64,000 bases of DNA from Shuttleworthella satelles DSM 14600 (GCF_000160115.1 NZ_GG665866.1:1166825-1230824); one strand, 5' to 3'. Positions 43,083 to 52,933 are shown, numbered from the stretch's first letter. Notes: generated by a model from the sequence alone, not told the origin. A program made the numbers and translations.

Positions 43083-44974
43083 TCTTTTTCCTGTATCTCT
43101 GCCAGAAAACGGGAAGGAGCGAGCTTTTGATTGCCCATTTCAAGACAGGAGTAGAGATATACCTCTCTCTTTGCCCTGGTGAGCGCGACATAAAACATCC
43201 GCCGCTCCTCCTCCAGGGCCTCCCTTCCTCTGGCTCGTGAAGAGGGCGTAATCCCCTCGTTGACATCCATGATGTGAACCTGGTCAAACTCAAGCCCCTT
43301 GGATCCGTGGAAGGTAAAAAGTCCCACCGGCGGCGCCCGGTTATTGCTCTGCGCCAAAATCTCATTTTCCCCCATCCCTCTTCTCCTCTGGTCATACTGA
43401 TCTGCCCCTCCTGCTTCAGGCAGCAGACGTTCTTCTTCGAGTATTTTTATATAACTTTTAAGGGCCTCTTTGCCCCTGCCCCGGATCCCCCTGGCCAGGC
43501 CCATAAGAATCCCAAGCAGCATTTCAATCTCATCCCATTCGCTCCTCTTACCCCTGTAGGATTCCTCTAAAAATGCCCGGTATCCGACCTTCCCAAGAAG
43601 ATATGTCAGGGCGGCATATGGGGAAGAGGATGCAAGAAAAGCCATATCCCTCTCCAGTTCCAGAAATTGCTTTGCCTGCCCGGGATGCTCTTTCAATCGC
43701 CTCCCCAGTTCCCCCCACTCAAAGGTCTCTTCTTCAATACAGGATCTTGGCAGCTGACGACAGGGTCTGTTTAAAATCCGAAGAAGATCCTCCCTCCTCC
43801 TGTGTCCCAGCGCAAGGCTGCAGTAGGAAATGATATCCTGTGTCAACCAGTGCCCGGCGACTTTGCGCTCCTTTCTACGCATATAAAAGGGAATCCCCTC
43901 CTGCCGCAGAACCCGTATCAGCTCAGTGGACTGGGCCCTGGTCCGAAACAAAACCGCGGTCTCTCCCCTGCGCTTTCGCAGAAGGCCTCCAATCTGCTCC
44001 GCCTCCTCCCTTGGATTTCTAAGACGCCTTACCACAATCCTTCCCATCTCCTTTCGGTCTGGCCGAATGCTCTTGGCATAGCGCATCTTGTTGTGACCAA
44101 TCAGCCGCTTTGCCGCCTTGACAATAGACCGGGTCGAACGATAATTGGTCTGCAAATGCAAAATGACCGCATTCGGATAGGTCGATCGGATGTCCAAAAG
44201 AAGTCCGGGCCTTGCGCCGCGAAAGCCATAGATTGACTGGTCATCATCGCCCACCAGAAAGAGGTTTCCCCATCCCTCCGCAAGAATCTGTACCAGAGAA
44301 AACTGCAGAGCATCCATATCCTGGGCCTCATCGACAAGAATCATCCGAAAGCGATGGGACCACCTGTCGCGAATCGCCGGATTCTCCTCCAGGAGTATCC
44401 TGGCCTCAGATAGCATGTCCCCAAAGTCTAGAACCTTGTCCCGCCTTTTCATCGACCAATAAATTCGGGCGAATTGCTCCGTCAGATCAGATTCCTTTTC
44501 TGTCTCATTCGCACTCCTCTCCAGGTCTTGCGTGCCAGTGATCGGATCCGTCTCTCTTTGCGACAGACCATCCAGTCTTTTTAAAAAAGTCTCTGTCTTC
44601 CGCCGGTCCGCCCGGATCCCCATTTGATTAAGAGCCTCCATTGCCAGAAGAAAGCGCTTCTCCTCACTCAACAGACTGTCAGCTGAATAACCCCGCTCCT
44701 CCCTAAGGATACGAAAGAACACAGAGTGAAAGGTCCCGAAGACAACAGGGATTCCCTCCGTTCCCAGCACTGACAGGAAGCGATTTTGCATTTCCATGGC
44801 AGCCTCCCTGGTGAACGTGATCACAAGGATCTGCTCCGCCGGAATCTTCCTCTCCTCAATCAGTCTCGCGACCCGGCGGATGATAACACTGGTTTTTCCG
44901 GAACCCGGTCCGGCGATCGTCAGGCAGACTCCCTCAAAAAAGGAAACCGCCTCCTCCTGTTTTATATCGAGCAA
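43067..44974 (-). CDS. UvrD/Rep-type ATP-dependent DNA helicase
   Basis: SF1A helicase of 635 residues. Motifs in order: Ia region after TIAGPGSGKTSVIIRRV (Walker A), LVITFTREAAMEM, MILVDEAQDMDALQF (Walker B), VGDDDQSIYGFRGARPG, LQTNYRSTRSIV, FHGSKGLEFDQVHI and MFYVALTRAKREVY. It is shorter than PcrA (about 730) and lacks a long C-terminal tail. The start is TTG 44974: GGAGGTGA sits 5 bp upstream, whereas the ATG at 44989 is part of that binding site. Probably a repair helicase. Confidence 0.92.
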   Translation of the reverse strand: MLDIKQEEAVSFFEGVCLTIAGPGSGKTSVIIRRVARLIEERKIPAEQILVITFTREAAMEMQNRFLSVLGTEGIPVVFGTFHSVFFRILREERGYSADSLLSEEKRFLLAMEALNQMGIRADRRKTETFLKRLDGLSQRETDPITGTQDLERSANETEKESDLTEQFARIYWSMKRRDKVLDFGDMLSEARILLEENPAIRDRWSHRFRMILVDEAQDMDALQFSLVQILAEGWGNLFLVGDDDQSIYGFRGARPGLLLDIRSTYPNAVILHLQTNYRSTRSIVKAAKRLIGHNKMRYAKSIRPDRKEMGRIVVRRLRNPREEAEQIGGLLRKRRGETAVLFRTRAQSTELIRVLRQEGIPFYMRRKERKVAGHWLTQDIISYCSLALGHRRREDLLRILNRPCRQLPRSCIEEETFEWGELGRRLKEHPGQAKQFLELERDMAFLASSSPYAALTYLLGKVGYRAFLEESYRGKRSEWDEIEMLLGILMGLARGIRGRGKEALKSYIKILEEERLLPEAGGADQYDQRRRGMGENEILAQSNNRAPPVGLFTFHGSKGLEFDQVHIMDVNEGITPSSRARGREALEEERRMFYVALTRAKREVYLYSCLEMGNQKLAPSRFLAEIQEKDQDEG

Positions 44975-45189
44975 GAAAATCACCTCCATAGACCGGATAC
45001 AGAATGTGCGCGAGGGTGAAAAAAGAGTACCAAAAGGGGTGGCTCAGCACTTGCCACTTCTGAAAAGAACTAATGTCCAAGACAAAAAAGGTCTCAAGCA
45101 CACACGAAGAACATATTCAAATGAGTTAAAAATGGCTTCTAAAAAGCTGCAAAACAAAGCTGCAAATCTGAGAAAGAAAGAGCACGTAG

Positions 45190-45395
45190 AAACGAAAAGG
45201 AAAAAACAGAAAGCATCGAAAAACGGAAAGGGAAACAGAAGAATGCAAAGCATTAAAAAATGAAAAAGAGAAACAGAAAAATACAAAGCATCAAAAACGA
45301 AAGAGAGAAACAGGAAAATACAAAGCATCAAAAACGAAAGAGAGAAACAGGAAAATACAAAGCATCAAAAAACGAAAAAGAAAGATAGAAAGCAG
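45190..45395. repeat. ~37 bp purine-rich tandem repeat, five copies
   Basis: The core CAAAGCAT or CAGAAAGCAT recurs at about 45207, 45246, 45284, 45321 and 45358 (37-39 bp period), joined by runs of GAAAGAGAGAAACAGG. The plus strand is almost all A and G. It lies in the 679 bp gap between gltX and the helicase gene, which has no supported gene; both frames through it give only low-complexity Lys- or Phe/Leu-rich peptides. Confidence 0.93.
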
Positions 45396-45440
45396 AAATA
45401 TCTGAAAAAGATAAGCGAAAGCCATCAGAAATACGAATTA

Positions 45441-45477
45441 ATAAAAAAGGCTTAGCCCTTTGGGAAGGACTAAACCT
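45441..45477 (-). terminator. Intrinsic terminator downstream of gltX
   Basis: On the minus strand AGGTTTAGTCCTT pairs over 13 bp with AAGGGCTAAGCCT (two G-U pairs, 4-base loop), followed by TTTTTTATT. It lies about 180 bp after the gltX stop; the stretch between (45478-45653) shows only degenerate CATTGCC-type repetition. Confidence 0.92.
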
Positions 45478-45653
45478 ATTTATAACATCTTATGTATCGA
45501 CTTGCAAGAGCCCGCATTTCATTGCCTATTGTCACCAGTGCATCCCATTGCCCACCGCTATCGAACGCGCTTGCATGTTTCCCTCTGAGCTCACTTGCTC
45601 ATTGCTGTTGAACTCTCTTTATCTCCTCTGCAAAAGCGTGATGAATGTCAGAC

Positions 45654-47102
45654 TCAGCTCAGCTTCTCAATGGCCGCCCGGATACGGGCGATCGTCTCTT
45701 CCTTTCCAAGGACCGCCATGAGCTCCGTCGCTCCTCCGGGAGTCATCTGCTTGCCTGAGACCGCCGTTCGAAGAGGCCAGAAAACATAACCGTTCTTGTA
45801 TCCGTGCTCTTTGGCAAATGCCTTACAGGCCTCAAAAAGTCCCTCATTACTGTAATCCTCCTGGGCCTCTAAAAGAGGGAGGATCTCCTCCAGAGTCCTG
45901 CGGGAGTTCTCCGGCGTGGTCTTCATCTTCTTGTGCTGGTACATATCCGCGTCATAGTCCGGAACGGCGTCAAAGAAATCCACATGTTCCCTGATATCCG
46001 GGAAGATCTCGATGCGGGACTGAACCATAGACGCAATTGCCCGCAGATCATACTCTCCCCTGATATATTCCCGCAGGTAGGGCAGAGCCATCTCATAAAA
46101 TGTATCAAAGGGCAGGGCCTTGATATACTCTCCATTCATCCACTTGAGCTTTTCAATATCAAAAACCGCGGGAGACTTGGACAGACGGTGATAGTCAAAG
46201 GCCAAAACCAGCTCCTTTAAGGAGAAAATCTCTCGATTCTCCTCCGGACTCCATCCCAGAAGAGCCACATAATTGACAATGGCATCTGAGAGGAACCCCT
46301 GCGCTATCAGATCTTCATAGGAGGAATGGCCGCTTCTCTTAGACAGCTTCTGGTGATCCGTATTGGTAATCAGAGGGCAGTGAATATAGGTGGGAACCTC
46401 CCAGCCAAAGGCCTCATAAAGGCGGTTATACTTGGGAGCGGAGGACAAATACTCATTGCCTCTGACCACATGGGTAATCCCCATCAGATGGTCATCGACC
46501 ACATTGGCGAAATTGTAGGTCGGATACCCGTCCGACTTGATCAGGATCATATCGTCCAATTCCGCATTATCCACAGAGATATGGCCGTAGATCTCGTCAT
46601 CAAAGGAAGTCTGTCCCTCTCTCGGATTATTCTGGCGAATGACATAGGGAATGCCGGCATCCAGCTTGGCCTGTATCTCTTCCGGAGTCAGACGCAGACA
46701 GTGTTTATCATAAATGGCGATCTCTTTATCTCCAACCTTGACCTTGAGATTGGCCAGGCGCTCCGGCGTGCAGAAACAATAATAGGCCTCTCCCCGATCG
46801 ATCAGTTTTTTGGCATACTTTAAGTAGATGCCCTGCGCCTGACGTTCGGACTGGACATAAGGGCCGACTCCGCCGTCCTTATCGGGGCCCTCGTCATGAA
46901 TCAGGCCTGTTTTGGCTAAGGTCCGATAGATGATATCTACCGCCCCATCCACGTAGCGCTCCTGGTCGGTGTCCTCAATGCGGAGAATAAAGTCTCCGCC
47001 CGCGTGCTTGGCCACAAGATAGGCATATAGCGCCGTTCTCAAATTTCCAACATGCATACGCCCCGTGGGACTGGGGGCGAATCTCGTTCTGATCTTACTC
47101 AT
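45654..47102 (-). CDS. gltX: Glutamyl-tRNA synthetase
   Basis: Charges tRNA-Glu. The 482-residue class I enzyme has the HIGH-type motif in [19 protein letters not shown], the KMSKS-type motif [14 protein letters not shown], and the C-terminal anticodon-binding helices. Bacterial GltX may also charge tRNA-Gln where GatCAB is present. GGAGATGAAA precedes the ATG. Single gene with its own terminator. Confidence 0.98.
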   Translation of the reverse strand: MSKIRTRFAPSPTGRMHVGNLRTALYAYLVAKHAGGDFILRIEDTDQERYVDGAVDIIYRTLAKTGLIHDEGPDKDGGVGPYVQSERQAQGIYLKYAKKLIDRGEAYYCFCTPERLANLKVKVGDKEIAIYDKHCLRLTPEEIQAKLDAGIPYVIRQNNPREGQTSFDDEIYGHISVDNAELDDMILIKSDGYPTYNFANVVDDHLMGITHVVRGNEYLSSAPKYNRLYEAFGWEVPTYIHCPLITNTDHQKLSKRSGHSSYEDLIAQGFLSDAIVNYVALLGWSPEENREIFSLKELVLAFDYHRLSKSPAVFDIEKLKWMNGEYIKALPFDTFYEMALPYLREYIRGEYDLRAIASMVQSRIEIFPDIREHVDFFDAVPDYDADMYQHKKMKTTPENSRRTLEEILPLLEAQEDYSNEGLFEACKAFAKEHGYKNGYVFWPLRTAVSGKQMTPGGATELMAVLGKEETIARIRAAIEKLS

Positions 47103-47200
47103 TTTTCATCTCCGATCCGCAACGCAATCACAGGGCCGACTGCCTGCAATTGCAATACAGCATATTAGTCTAGTAAGCCCGATCTGTCTTGTCAATCCGC

Positions 47201-47272
47201 CTGTGACAAGTCCTATAGATCTGCCTGTAACAAGTCCTACAGATCAGCTGTGACAAGGTCTCTAGATCGCTC
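47201..47272. repeat. 23-24 bp tandem repeat over the TPR gene stop
   Basis: CTGTGACAAG-type units start at 47201, 47225 and 47248. The last copy includes the stop codon (47262-47264) of the TPR-like gene. Confidence 0.85.
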
Positions 47273-48071
47273 CCTTTGCGTACTTGTCTTCCAGACGATA
47301 GAGCTCCCGGGACACCTCAACTTGTCCGGCTTCCTTCATGCGGTTTAATTCCACCCCGTAGCTGATCAGGTCTGTGCTCTTGGCCAGGTCACGAATTCCA
47401 GACGCGATGCTCTCCAGGGTCTCCTCCGCGACATGGTAGCGTTGGCTCTGGATCTCCACCATAGCTAAGTCTCCCCGCAGATAATAGCTGGAAAACATGG
47501 CGCGCAAAGAGGCCTGTCGGGCATTTCTCTGAAAGGCCTTCTCGAAGCATTCTCCCGCTTCCTTGTAAAAGAAGAGTCTGCTGTAAGCTGTTCCCATATT
47601 GTGATAGAGATCCCCGATAATTCTCGGATTGGTCGTAGCTTCTGAAATCTCTGACAGCAGGCTTCGGTACATAAGAATCGCCTCCTGATATCGCCCCAGG
47701 GCGGCCATGCGGTCACAGGCCATTTTTCGCCGCTCCCCCATCCCTTTGCCGGACAGGGCAGCGATTGTTCCGCTGATCTCCTGGACCTCCTGTCTTGACA
47801 GATATCCTATGTCAAGAAGCAGGGTTCCCACAAAAATGTGCAGGGCAGCCTTGTCGCGGATCAGCCTGCGCAGTCTCTGCGCCAGCTCGTGCATTCCCGC
47901 CTGTGTGTCGATCCACTGACAGAGCTCCAGACTCATAAAGGTCTCATCCAGTGTCTGTATGTGCGTAGCCAGATAGAAACTCAGTTCCTCAGGGCTGAAG
48001 ACGCGAATCCCCTCCTGGGTCTGATAGGGCGAATCCGCCAGAGGAGAAGAACACAGAATACATTCACTCAT
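47262..48071 (-). CDS. TPR-like helical protein, third gene of the Hsp70-like operon
   Basis: 269 residues, not matched to a named family. The N-terminus MSECILCSSPLADSPY has a CxxC with no second Cys pair. The centre and C-terminal half look like tetratricopeptide helices: ALGRYQEAILMYRSLL, NMGTAYSRLFFYKEAGEC and FEKAFQRNARQASLRAMFSS. Its ATG overlaps the Hsp70-like gene stop by 4 bp. TPR proteins often act as chaperone partners, so a co-chaperone or adaptor role is an inference from position. It ends inside a repeat array. Confidence 0.8.
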   Translation of the reverse strand: MSECILCSSPLADSPYQTQEGIRVFSPEELSFYLATHIQTLDETFMSLELCQWIDTQAGMHELAQRLRRLIRDKAALHIFVGTLLLDIGYLSRQEVQEISGTIAALSGKGMGERRKMACDRMAALGRYQEAILMYRSLLSEISEATTNPRIIGDLYHNMGTAYSRLFFYKEAGECFEKAFQRNARQASLRAMFSSYYLRGDLAMVEIQSQRYHVAEETLESIASGIRDLAKSTDLISYGVELNRMKEAGQVEVSRELYRLEDKYAKGAI

Positions 48072-49318
48072 CTTTCCCCTCCCTCCTTGTACAAAGCGAT
48101 CTGATAGGTCCAGACCTGTCCGCTGGAGGGATAGAAGTCTCCAAAGCCAAGGTCAAAAACCTTCACTTCAATTTCCTCATCTCCCCTTGATTTGGCCTGA
48201 ACGCGAAGTCGGCTGGTTCTTGGCGGACGCCTGGGCAAATCAGACAGCTCAATCACATGCAAATATGCCTTTTTTTGCCGGGGTTCCCGGATCCACAGCT
48301 CAAGCTCCGCCTGTTTGTCCAGGATAATCTCACAGGTCCCCTTTGCCTCATACCGATTCTCCCCTGCCGCAAGCAGGGTACGAAATTCCTTCTTTCCATG
48401 GTTTAAGACCTGCAGGCCGACGTTAACCTTCAGATCATTGGAAGAGAGATAGGCAAAGGGCCAGGCTTCATCAGACATCCGAACGCGGCCGCAATAGCAC
48501 GCCCCCTTGGTGTACAGATTTTTCCCGATAAAGACCCTGCGTCCTCTGCAGAGTCGGTTTAAAGAGAGCTTCATCCAGTCTCCCTCAAAGCCGCTCCCGA
48601 TCAGGTATACCGAAGAAATACGATCCCCCTTAAAATTTTGATCGATGATCTGATCGAAGCAGAGATCCAGATTCTCCGTATCGACGGACAGATTCTTCTC
48701 CTCAATGGTCACCATCTGGGGCTGGGTCTTCTGATCCCGGTGCAGACGCCAGAATCGCATGACATTCTCCTGATAGGAAAAGAGCGCGACATCACCCACA
48801 AAAATCTGGGCCTGCTGGTGAAAGACAAAATAGTAAAAGCTCTCCTTTCGATCAATCACCCGGATCAATTCTCTGGAATAATGCATGGCGTCCGCCAGCC
48901 TGCCAATCAATCTGACCCTCTTTGCGTCCACGCGGTCCAGGACAAAGACCATCTGTCCCAGGACCATTTGCCCAGCGAGCTGGGGTGCCAGTGCCATAAG
49001 GTGGTTGAGAAAATACAGAAGAAGGTCGAAGGGATGGTAGGGTTTGCCCTCCAGATAGACATCTTCTTCGGCAAGCGCTCTGGAAAACAGCTGGTCTGCC
49101 AGGTCAGCCTCCAAAAGCCTGGCCGCCCTGACGGCATCCTCGCCATAGAGCCAGCTCTCCTCCCCCCTGCGACGGCCAATGCAGGTTGGGATCTGATAGA
49201 GACCGCTCCCAAGGACCGGACTCATGGTCTGCGGCTCCTTGTGCATGGAATCCAGGTAGGAAAACATGGTATAAGAATCGTCCAGGTCAATCCCGTAATA
49301 GATTCGATTATCTCTCAT
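48068..49318 (-). CDS. Hsp70/actin-fold protein (DUF5716-like), degenerate phosphate loop
   Basis: 416 residues. The N-terminal YYGIDLDDSYTMFSYL resembles the Hsp70 phosphate-1 loop (GIDLGTT). IPTCIGRRRGEESWLYGEDAVRAA matches, in two adjacent pieces, the Hsp70 PS-V...G-A segment. VYLIGSGFEGDW near residue 235 resembles the adenosine motif. The DxGGGT phosphate-2 loop is not found; GDVALFSYQEN is at that place, so ATP hydrolysis is doubtful. From about 300 on, a beta-rich part with LPRRPPRTSRLRVQ resembles the Hsp70 substrate-binding beta domain; no lid follows. I recall this family as DUF5716. RBS GGGGGGAGTCA. Coupled to the genes on both sides. Confidence 0.82.
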   Translation of the reverse strand: MRDNRIYYGIDLDDSYTMFSYLDSMHKEPQTMSPVLGSGLYQIPTCIGRRRGEESWLYGEDAVRAARLLEADLADQLFSRALAEEDVYLEGKPYHPFDLLLYFLNHLMALAPQLAGQMVLGQMVFVLDRVDAKRVRLIGRLADAMHYSRELIRVIDRKESFYYFVFHQQAQIFVGDVALFSYQENVMRFWRLHRDQKTQPQMVTIEEKNLSVDTENLDLCFDQIIDQNFKGDRISSVYLIGSGFEGDWMKLSLNRLCRGRRVFIGKNLYTKGACYCGRVRMSDEAWPFAYLSSNDLKVNVGLQVLNHGKKEFRTLLAAGENRYEAKGTCEIILDKQAELELWIREPRQKKAYLHVIELSDLPRRPPRTSRLRVQAKSRGDEEIEVKVFDLGFGDFYPSSGQVWTYQIALYKEGGER

Positions 49319-49328
49319 TGACTCCCCC

Positions 49329-52300
49329 CTAGAGCAAGGAAAACAGCTTGGATGTAATATTTTCCTGCATGCGATAGTCCATCATCTCCTCGATTCCCTG
49401 CTCCAAATTGCCCTGACCAAGCAGGTCTTCCATGCGGTTCAGCCGGTTATATGCCGCCTCCTCTTCGATTTTGGCCTCAAGCTGACAGCTGATCTTACCG
49501 CTGACCGCCGGATCCTTCCCGCGCAAATCATCCCAAATCAGATAATCGACGGTCTGCCCTCGAAAGAGAACCATCTGCTTGACATAAAGGCCGCAGTAGA
49601 TCTCCGGCATCAGTTCCTCCCGATATCCTCCCTCCGGCAGGGAATAGCGGATTCGTATCGTCTGCTGGGGATCTGACTGATACTCAATCATAGCCTTGTC
49701 ATAGAGCTGATACTTCATGAGCAGGCTGTGGTCAACCTTCTGCATGAAGGAGAAGCGGATCCTCTGAGAGAGCGCCTGGCCGATCAGCCGATCCAAAAGA
49801 GCGAACTCCGCATTGGTCAGCTTCTTAGAATAGCAGAGCCGTTTCATCAAGGCCAGCATACAGGACTGGGAGGGAGATCTTCTCCTGGCATATTCATCAT
49901 AGATGTAGAAAAAAATATGCTCAGGAATCCCATGGTCTTTTTGATCCACATCCAGCAGGTAGCGGTGGGCAAAGAAGTTCTGATAAGCCTCCATGATCTT
50001 AGTGTTCGGCCGCTGCCCTCTGTAGTAATCAAAGACCTCAGACAGGCCCTTTGGAATATCCTCCGTATAGAGAGATTGCACCAGGATGCGCTCCGCCAGG
50101 GCAAAACGATCCAGCTTTGCCTCACCGGCCAGTTCCCAGAGGATCATCATGCGGTCAGTCGTGCCGACAAAGCCCTCCAGCATAAAGGCGATCAGTCTTT
50201 CGTCCCACTGGGCAGAGGATACTCCCTCCCCGACACAGTCCAGCAAAAATCCGCAGAGACTCAGACCAAAATCCCGGCTGTCACTAGCGTCCTCTCCCAG
50301 GCAGACCGCGCTGACCAATCCCGCGAGATCCTCCGGAGCCAGACCGGGTACCGTAAAGTCCTGCAGGGCCAGATAGACCTTGTGATACTGCCCGCTGTGA
50401 ATCCAGGAGGTCAATACATATTTTCGCATGTCCCGGTTCATTCCCGTCAGGTCAGTCACCTTGCGGAAATGTTCCTCGATCACACTCTCCTGCCCCGCGG
50501 CGAGCAGACACTCGCTCATCGCTGGATAGTAGGGAGCCAGGTAATCCTCACGAAGCTTATAGGAGGACAGCATGGCAAGCATCTGCGGGCGGTTCAGAGG
50601 CATCCGCGGGTTCAGAGAGAGCCCATGAAGCAGATAGGGAATGCTGTCCGGCGCCAGGGGAGCCAGCCTGTCATAGAAGCGGTCGATATCCAAAAGCGGC
50701 TCGACACCAAGCAGCTTCTCTCCCTCTGTAATCGCGCCGTTCTCATCCTCTAATACCAAGAGCCGATCCCCTCCGTAAAGGGGCAGGTAGGCCGCGTGAT
50801 CTGCCACAGAGGCGATCACCGGCTCCGTAAGCGCCTGGTGATAGACGAGCACCCGTCTGGAGCCCTCCGCCGTACAGAGGATCTTATGAATGAAGAGCAA
50901 TGGGGCCATGGCTCTGGCGATCGTTTCCGACGGGGTAATGCGATCCAGGTAATCATTGTAGATGATGGCTATGTTATCGTCGATTCGTCCCTCGATCATC
51001 ATCCGCTCTGCAAAGCGGTCTAAAGAATTGCGATAGGCTTCATAGGTCTTTGGATCCCGCTTCTGGAAGGAGACAATATTCGCGTAGAGAAGGGCCTGCT
51101 TCTCCTGCGGCAGTCTGTTATTAATGAGAAAATACCGGGCCAGCAGAGGCGGAATGGAACGAATGGCATCCTGGGGCATAGACATCATGTATGCCTCATA
51201 GAGCCCCGGGACATTGACCCCCTCATCGACCGCTCTCTCATACCAGCTTTGTGCCCTGGCGGATCGATTGGGCTCCAGAAGCAGATAGGCAATCAGAGCA
51301 GACAGATTCTCCCGGCTCGGATAGGCCCAGACCGCCCCCATAAAGATACGGGTCCAGGCCGCCGAACAGGTCTTGGATGTCGCTAGAATCTTGACCAGGC
51401 GGTCTACCAGAGCTGCTGTGAAAGCCCTGCGGCTTCTGACCCAGGATAAGAGGCCAAAAGCGAAATCATCCGCCTGGGTCAGCAGATAGGGTTCCTCTCT
51501 TAATAAATCATATGCTTCCAGATAGAGCAAAGGAGAGTGAACGCGGGCGGCTTCTTCAGAAATCTCCGCATATTTCTCCGCCGTCTCCTTCTCTTCTGTC
51601 CGCAGAAGGCAGCAGAAGAGGTCCGCCCGATTCCTGTGCCTCCGAAAAATCACGTCGATCTGGCGGATCAGTTCTCTTCGATTCTGGCGATCCTCAGACA
51701 GATTACAGTAGAGATAGAGGAGTAAACCCCATTCCGGGCTGTTTTTATCCGCAATTTTCCCCTTCAGTCCTCCGATCAGATCAAGCGCCTCCTCTGTCTG
51801 ACCGTTTTCAATCAGAGCCATTGTCTGCAGGAGCTGCCAGAAAACATCCCGATCTGAATCCAGCCGGCGCAGATCCTCCAGATCCCGCAGCCAGCGGTGG
51901 CACCACTCCGGTCTGCTCATGCGGCCCAGGCGGTAGGACTCATAGTCGCGCATCACCCTTACGATCAGCGTTCGTAAGCTCTGACGGATCCCCGGAATCG
52001 CAGATGGGAAGTCCCTGCACGTCGCCTGGATCGACAGCTGATGCACCAGACCATTGGTCTGCATCTGAATGACAGCATAATTCACACCCGCGCGAAGCTT
52101 CTTTGCGTCCAACAAATAGGGGACATCTGCCGTCTGCCCCAGGAAGTCCTCAGAGCTGATCCTCTTTTTCTCCAGGCTGATGAAGTCCCCCCGGCAAGTC
52201 AGCTGAATCTCGCCATGCCCCCAACCTCTCTTGAGAAGATGAATATGATCCTCCTGGTCTTCCCGCAGCCAGGCGTACTTTCGAGTCTCGTCCGGCAGAC

Positions 52301-52880
52301 CGAACACAAGAGCTTCCTTGAGTCCGGCATCCACCAGAAAATGCTCCAGATTCACCCCCGAGAGCGCCCCCCTTCGATAGGCCCGATAGAGGAGCCGAAG
52401 CCTATGATCCTGTCTTATAATCCAGTGGGCGAAGGCGTCCGAATAGAAAAGATTAAGGGCCTCCTGCCAGTGATCCCGGGCTAAAAGAGCAAATTGGCGA
52501 ATCTCTTTGATCTGGCCGATGGAGGACATCAGCTTCGCCTCTGTATATGTGATCTCATAGGGAATCTCTAACGTGACCTGGTTCGCCACTATCGTCATAT
52601 GCCCACGCAGGCAGTCCCCCGCCAGAGCCTTCGGCAAGTGAACCTCATAGGCGATCACATTTTGCAGTCCCTCAAATTGCGGCGTTATGCAGACGACATA
52701 GGGATTGGAAGAGTAGACCATTCCCCGAAGAGGAATCTCATTTAAGGAGATGACCGTAAAAGAGCCGCTGATATGACTTGCCTCAGCGGCCTCAACTGCA
52801 ATCCGGTCAGGTTTCACCAGAACCTGAGGACTGGGGGTATCAAATTCATCATTGGCCAAACGCCAGATCCTCTTACGCAC
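49329..52880 (-). CDS. Giant helical-repeat protein (DUF5717-like), first gene of the Hsp70-like operon
   Basis: 1183 residues without signal peptide or clear membrane segment. Residues 1 to about 125 are beta-rich (QVLVKPDRIAVEAAEASHI, then ANQVTLEIPYEITYTEA), like an immunoglobulin-type sandwich. The rest is mostly alpha-helical with TPR-like stretches such as NGQTEEALDLIGGLKGKI. A final beta-rich part (TIRIRYSLPEGGYREELMPE) precedes a helical tail with LEQGIEEMMDYRMQENI. I recall this as DUF5717, largely in Lachnospiraceae; no function is known. The start is GTG 52880 with AGGA about 10 bp upstream. It is 10 bp ahead of the Hsp70-like gene and driven by a strong promoter. Confidence 0.83.
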   Translation of the reverse strand: MRKRIWRLANDEFDTPSPQVLVKPDRIAVEAAEASHISGSFTVISLNEIPLRGMVYSSNPYVVCITPQFEGLQNVIAYEVHLPKALAGDCLRGHMTIVANQVTLEIPYEITYTEAKLMSSIGQIKEIRQFALLARDHWQEALNLFYSDAFAHWIIRQDHRLRLLYRAYRRGALSGVNLEHFLVDAGLKEALVFGLPDETRKYAWLREDQEDHIHLLKRGWGHGEIQLTCRGDFISLEKKRISSEDFLGQTADVPYLLDAKKLRAGVNYAVIQMQTNGLVHQLSIQATCRDFPSAIPGIRQSLRTLIVRVMRDYESYRLGRMSRPEWCHRWLRDLEDLRRLDSDRDVFWQLLQTMALIENGQTEEALDLIGGLKGKIADKNSPEWGLLLYLYCNLSEDRQNRRELIRQIDVIFRRHRNRADLFCCLLRTEEKETAEKYAEISEEAARVHSPLLYLEAYDLLREEPYLLTQADDFAFGLLSWVRSRRAFTAALVDRLVKILATSKTCSAAWTRIFMGAVWAYPSRENLSALIAYLLLEPNRSARAQSWYERAVDEGVNVPGLYEAYMMSMPQDAIRSIPPLLARYFLINNRLPQEKQALLYANIVSFQKRDPKTYEAYRNSLDRFAERMMIEGRIDDNIAIIYNDYLDRITPSETIARAMAPLLFIHKILCTAEGSRRVLVYHQALTEPVIASVADHAAYLPLYGGDRLLVLEDENGAITEGEKLLGVEPLLDIDRFYDRLAPLAPDSIPYLLHGLSLNPRMPLNRPQMLAMLSSYKLREDYLAPYYPAMSECLLAAGQESVIEEHFRKVTDLTGMNRDMRKYVLTSWIHSGQYHKVYLALQDFTVPGLAPEDLAGLVSAVCLGEDASDSRDFGLSLCGFLLDCVGEGVSSAQWDERLIAFMLEGFVGTTDRMMILWELAGEAKLDRFALAERILVQSLYTEDIPKGLSEVFDYYRGQRPNTKIMEAYQNFFAHRYLLDVDQKDHGIPEHIFFYIYDEYARRRSPSQSCMLALMKRLCYSKKLTNAEFALLDRLIGQALSQRIRFSFMQKVDHSLLMKYQLYDKAMIEYQSDPQQTIRIRYSLPEGGYREELMPEIYCGLYVKQMVLFRGQTVDYLIWDDLRGKDPAVSGKISCQLEAKIEEEAAYNRLNRMEDLLGQGNLEQGIEEMMDYRMQENITSKLFSLL

Positions 52881-52904
52881 CTGATCTATTCCTATTCTCG
52901 TCGC

Positions 52905-52933
52905 TTGAACGCTGCATTTTCATCAGCTAGAAT
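52905..52933 (+). promoter_or_regulatory. Aminotransferase promoter, overlapping the opposite promoter
   Basis: TTGAAC (52905-52910), 17 bp spacer and TAGAAT (52928-52933). Transcription would run right, across the -35 region of the minus-strand promoter. Leader about 145 nt, containing the repeat at 52992. Confidence 0.7.

Noticed and set aside
44796-45263. Plus-strand open frame with Lys-rich end, upstream of the purine array
   Set aside because: Starts inside the helicase gene on the other strand, has no binding site, and its tail is a translation of A/G-rich repeat.
45044-45331. 95-codon Phe/Leu-rich minus-strand frame that could look like a small membrane protein
   Set aside because: It is a direct reading of the purine repeat in reverse; hydrophobicity comes from T/C-rich codons.
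49728-50753. 341-codon plus-strand open frame inside the giant helical protein gene
   Set aside because: Antisense shadow of a coherent 1183-residue protein; no recognisable family or start signal.
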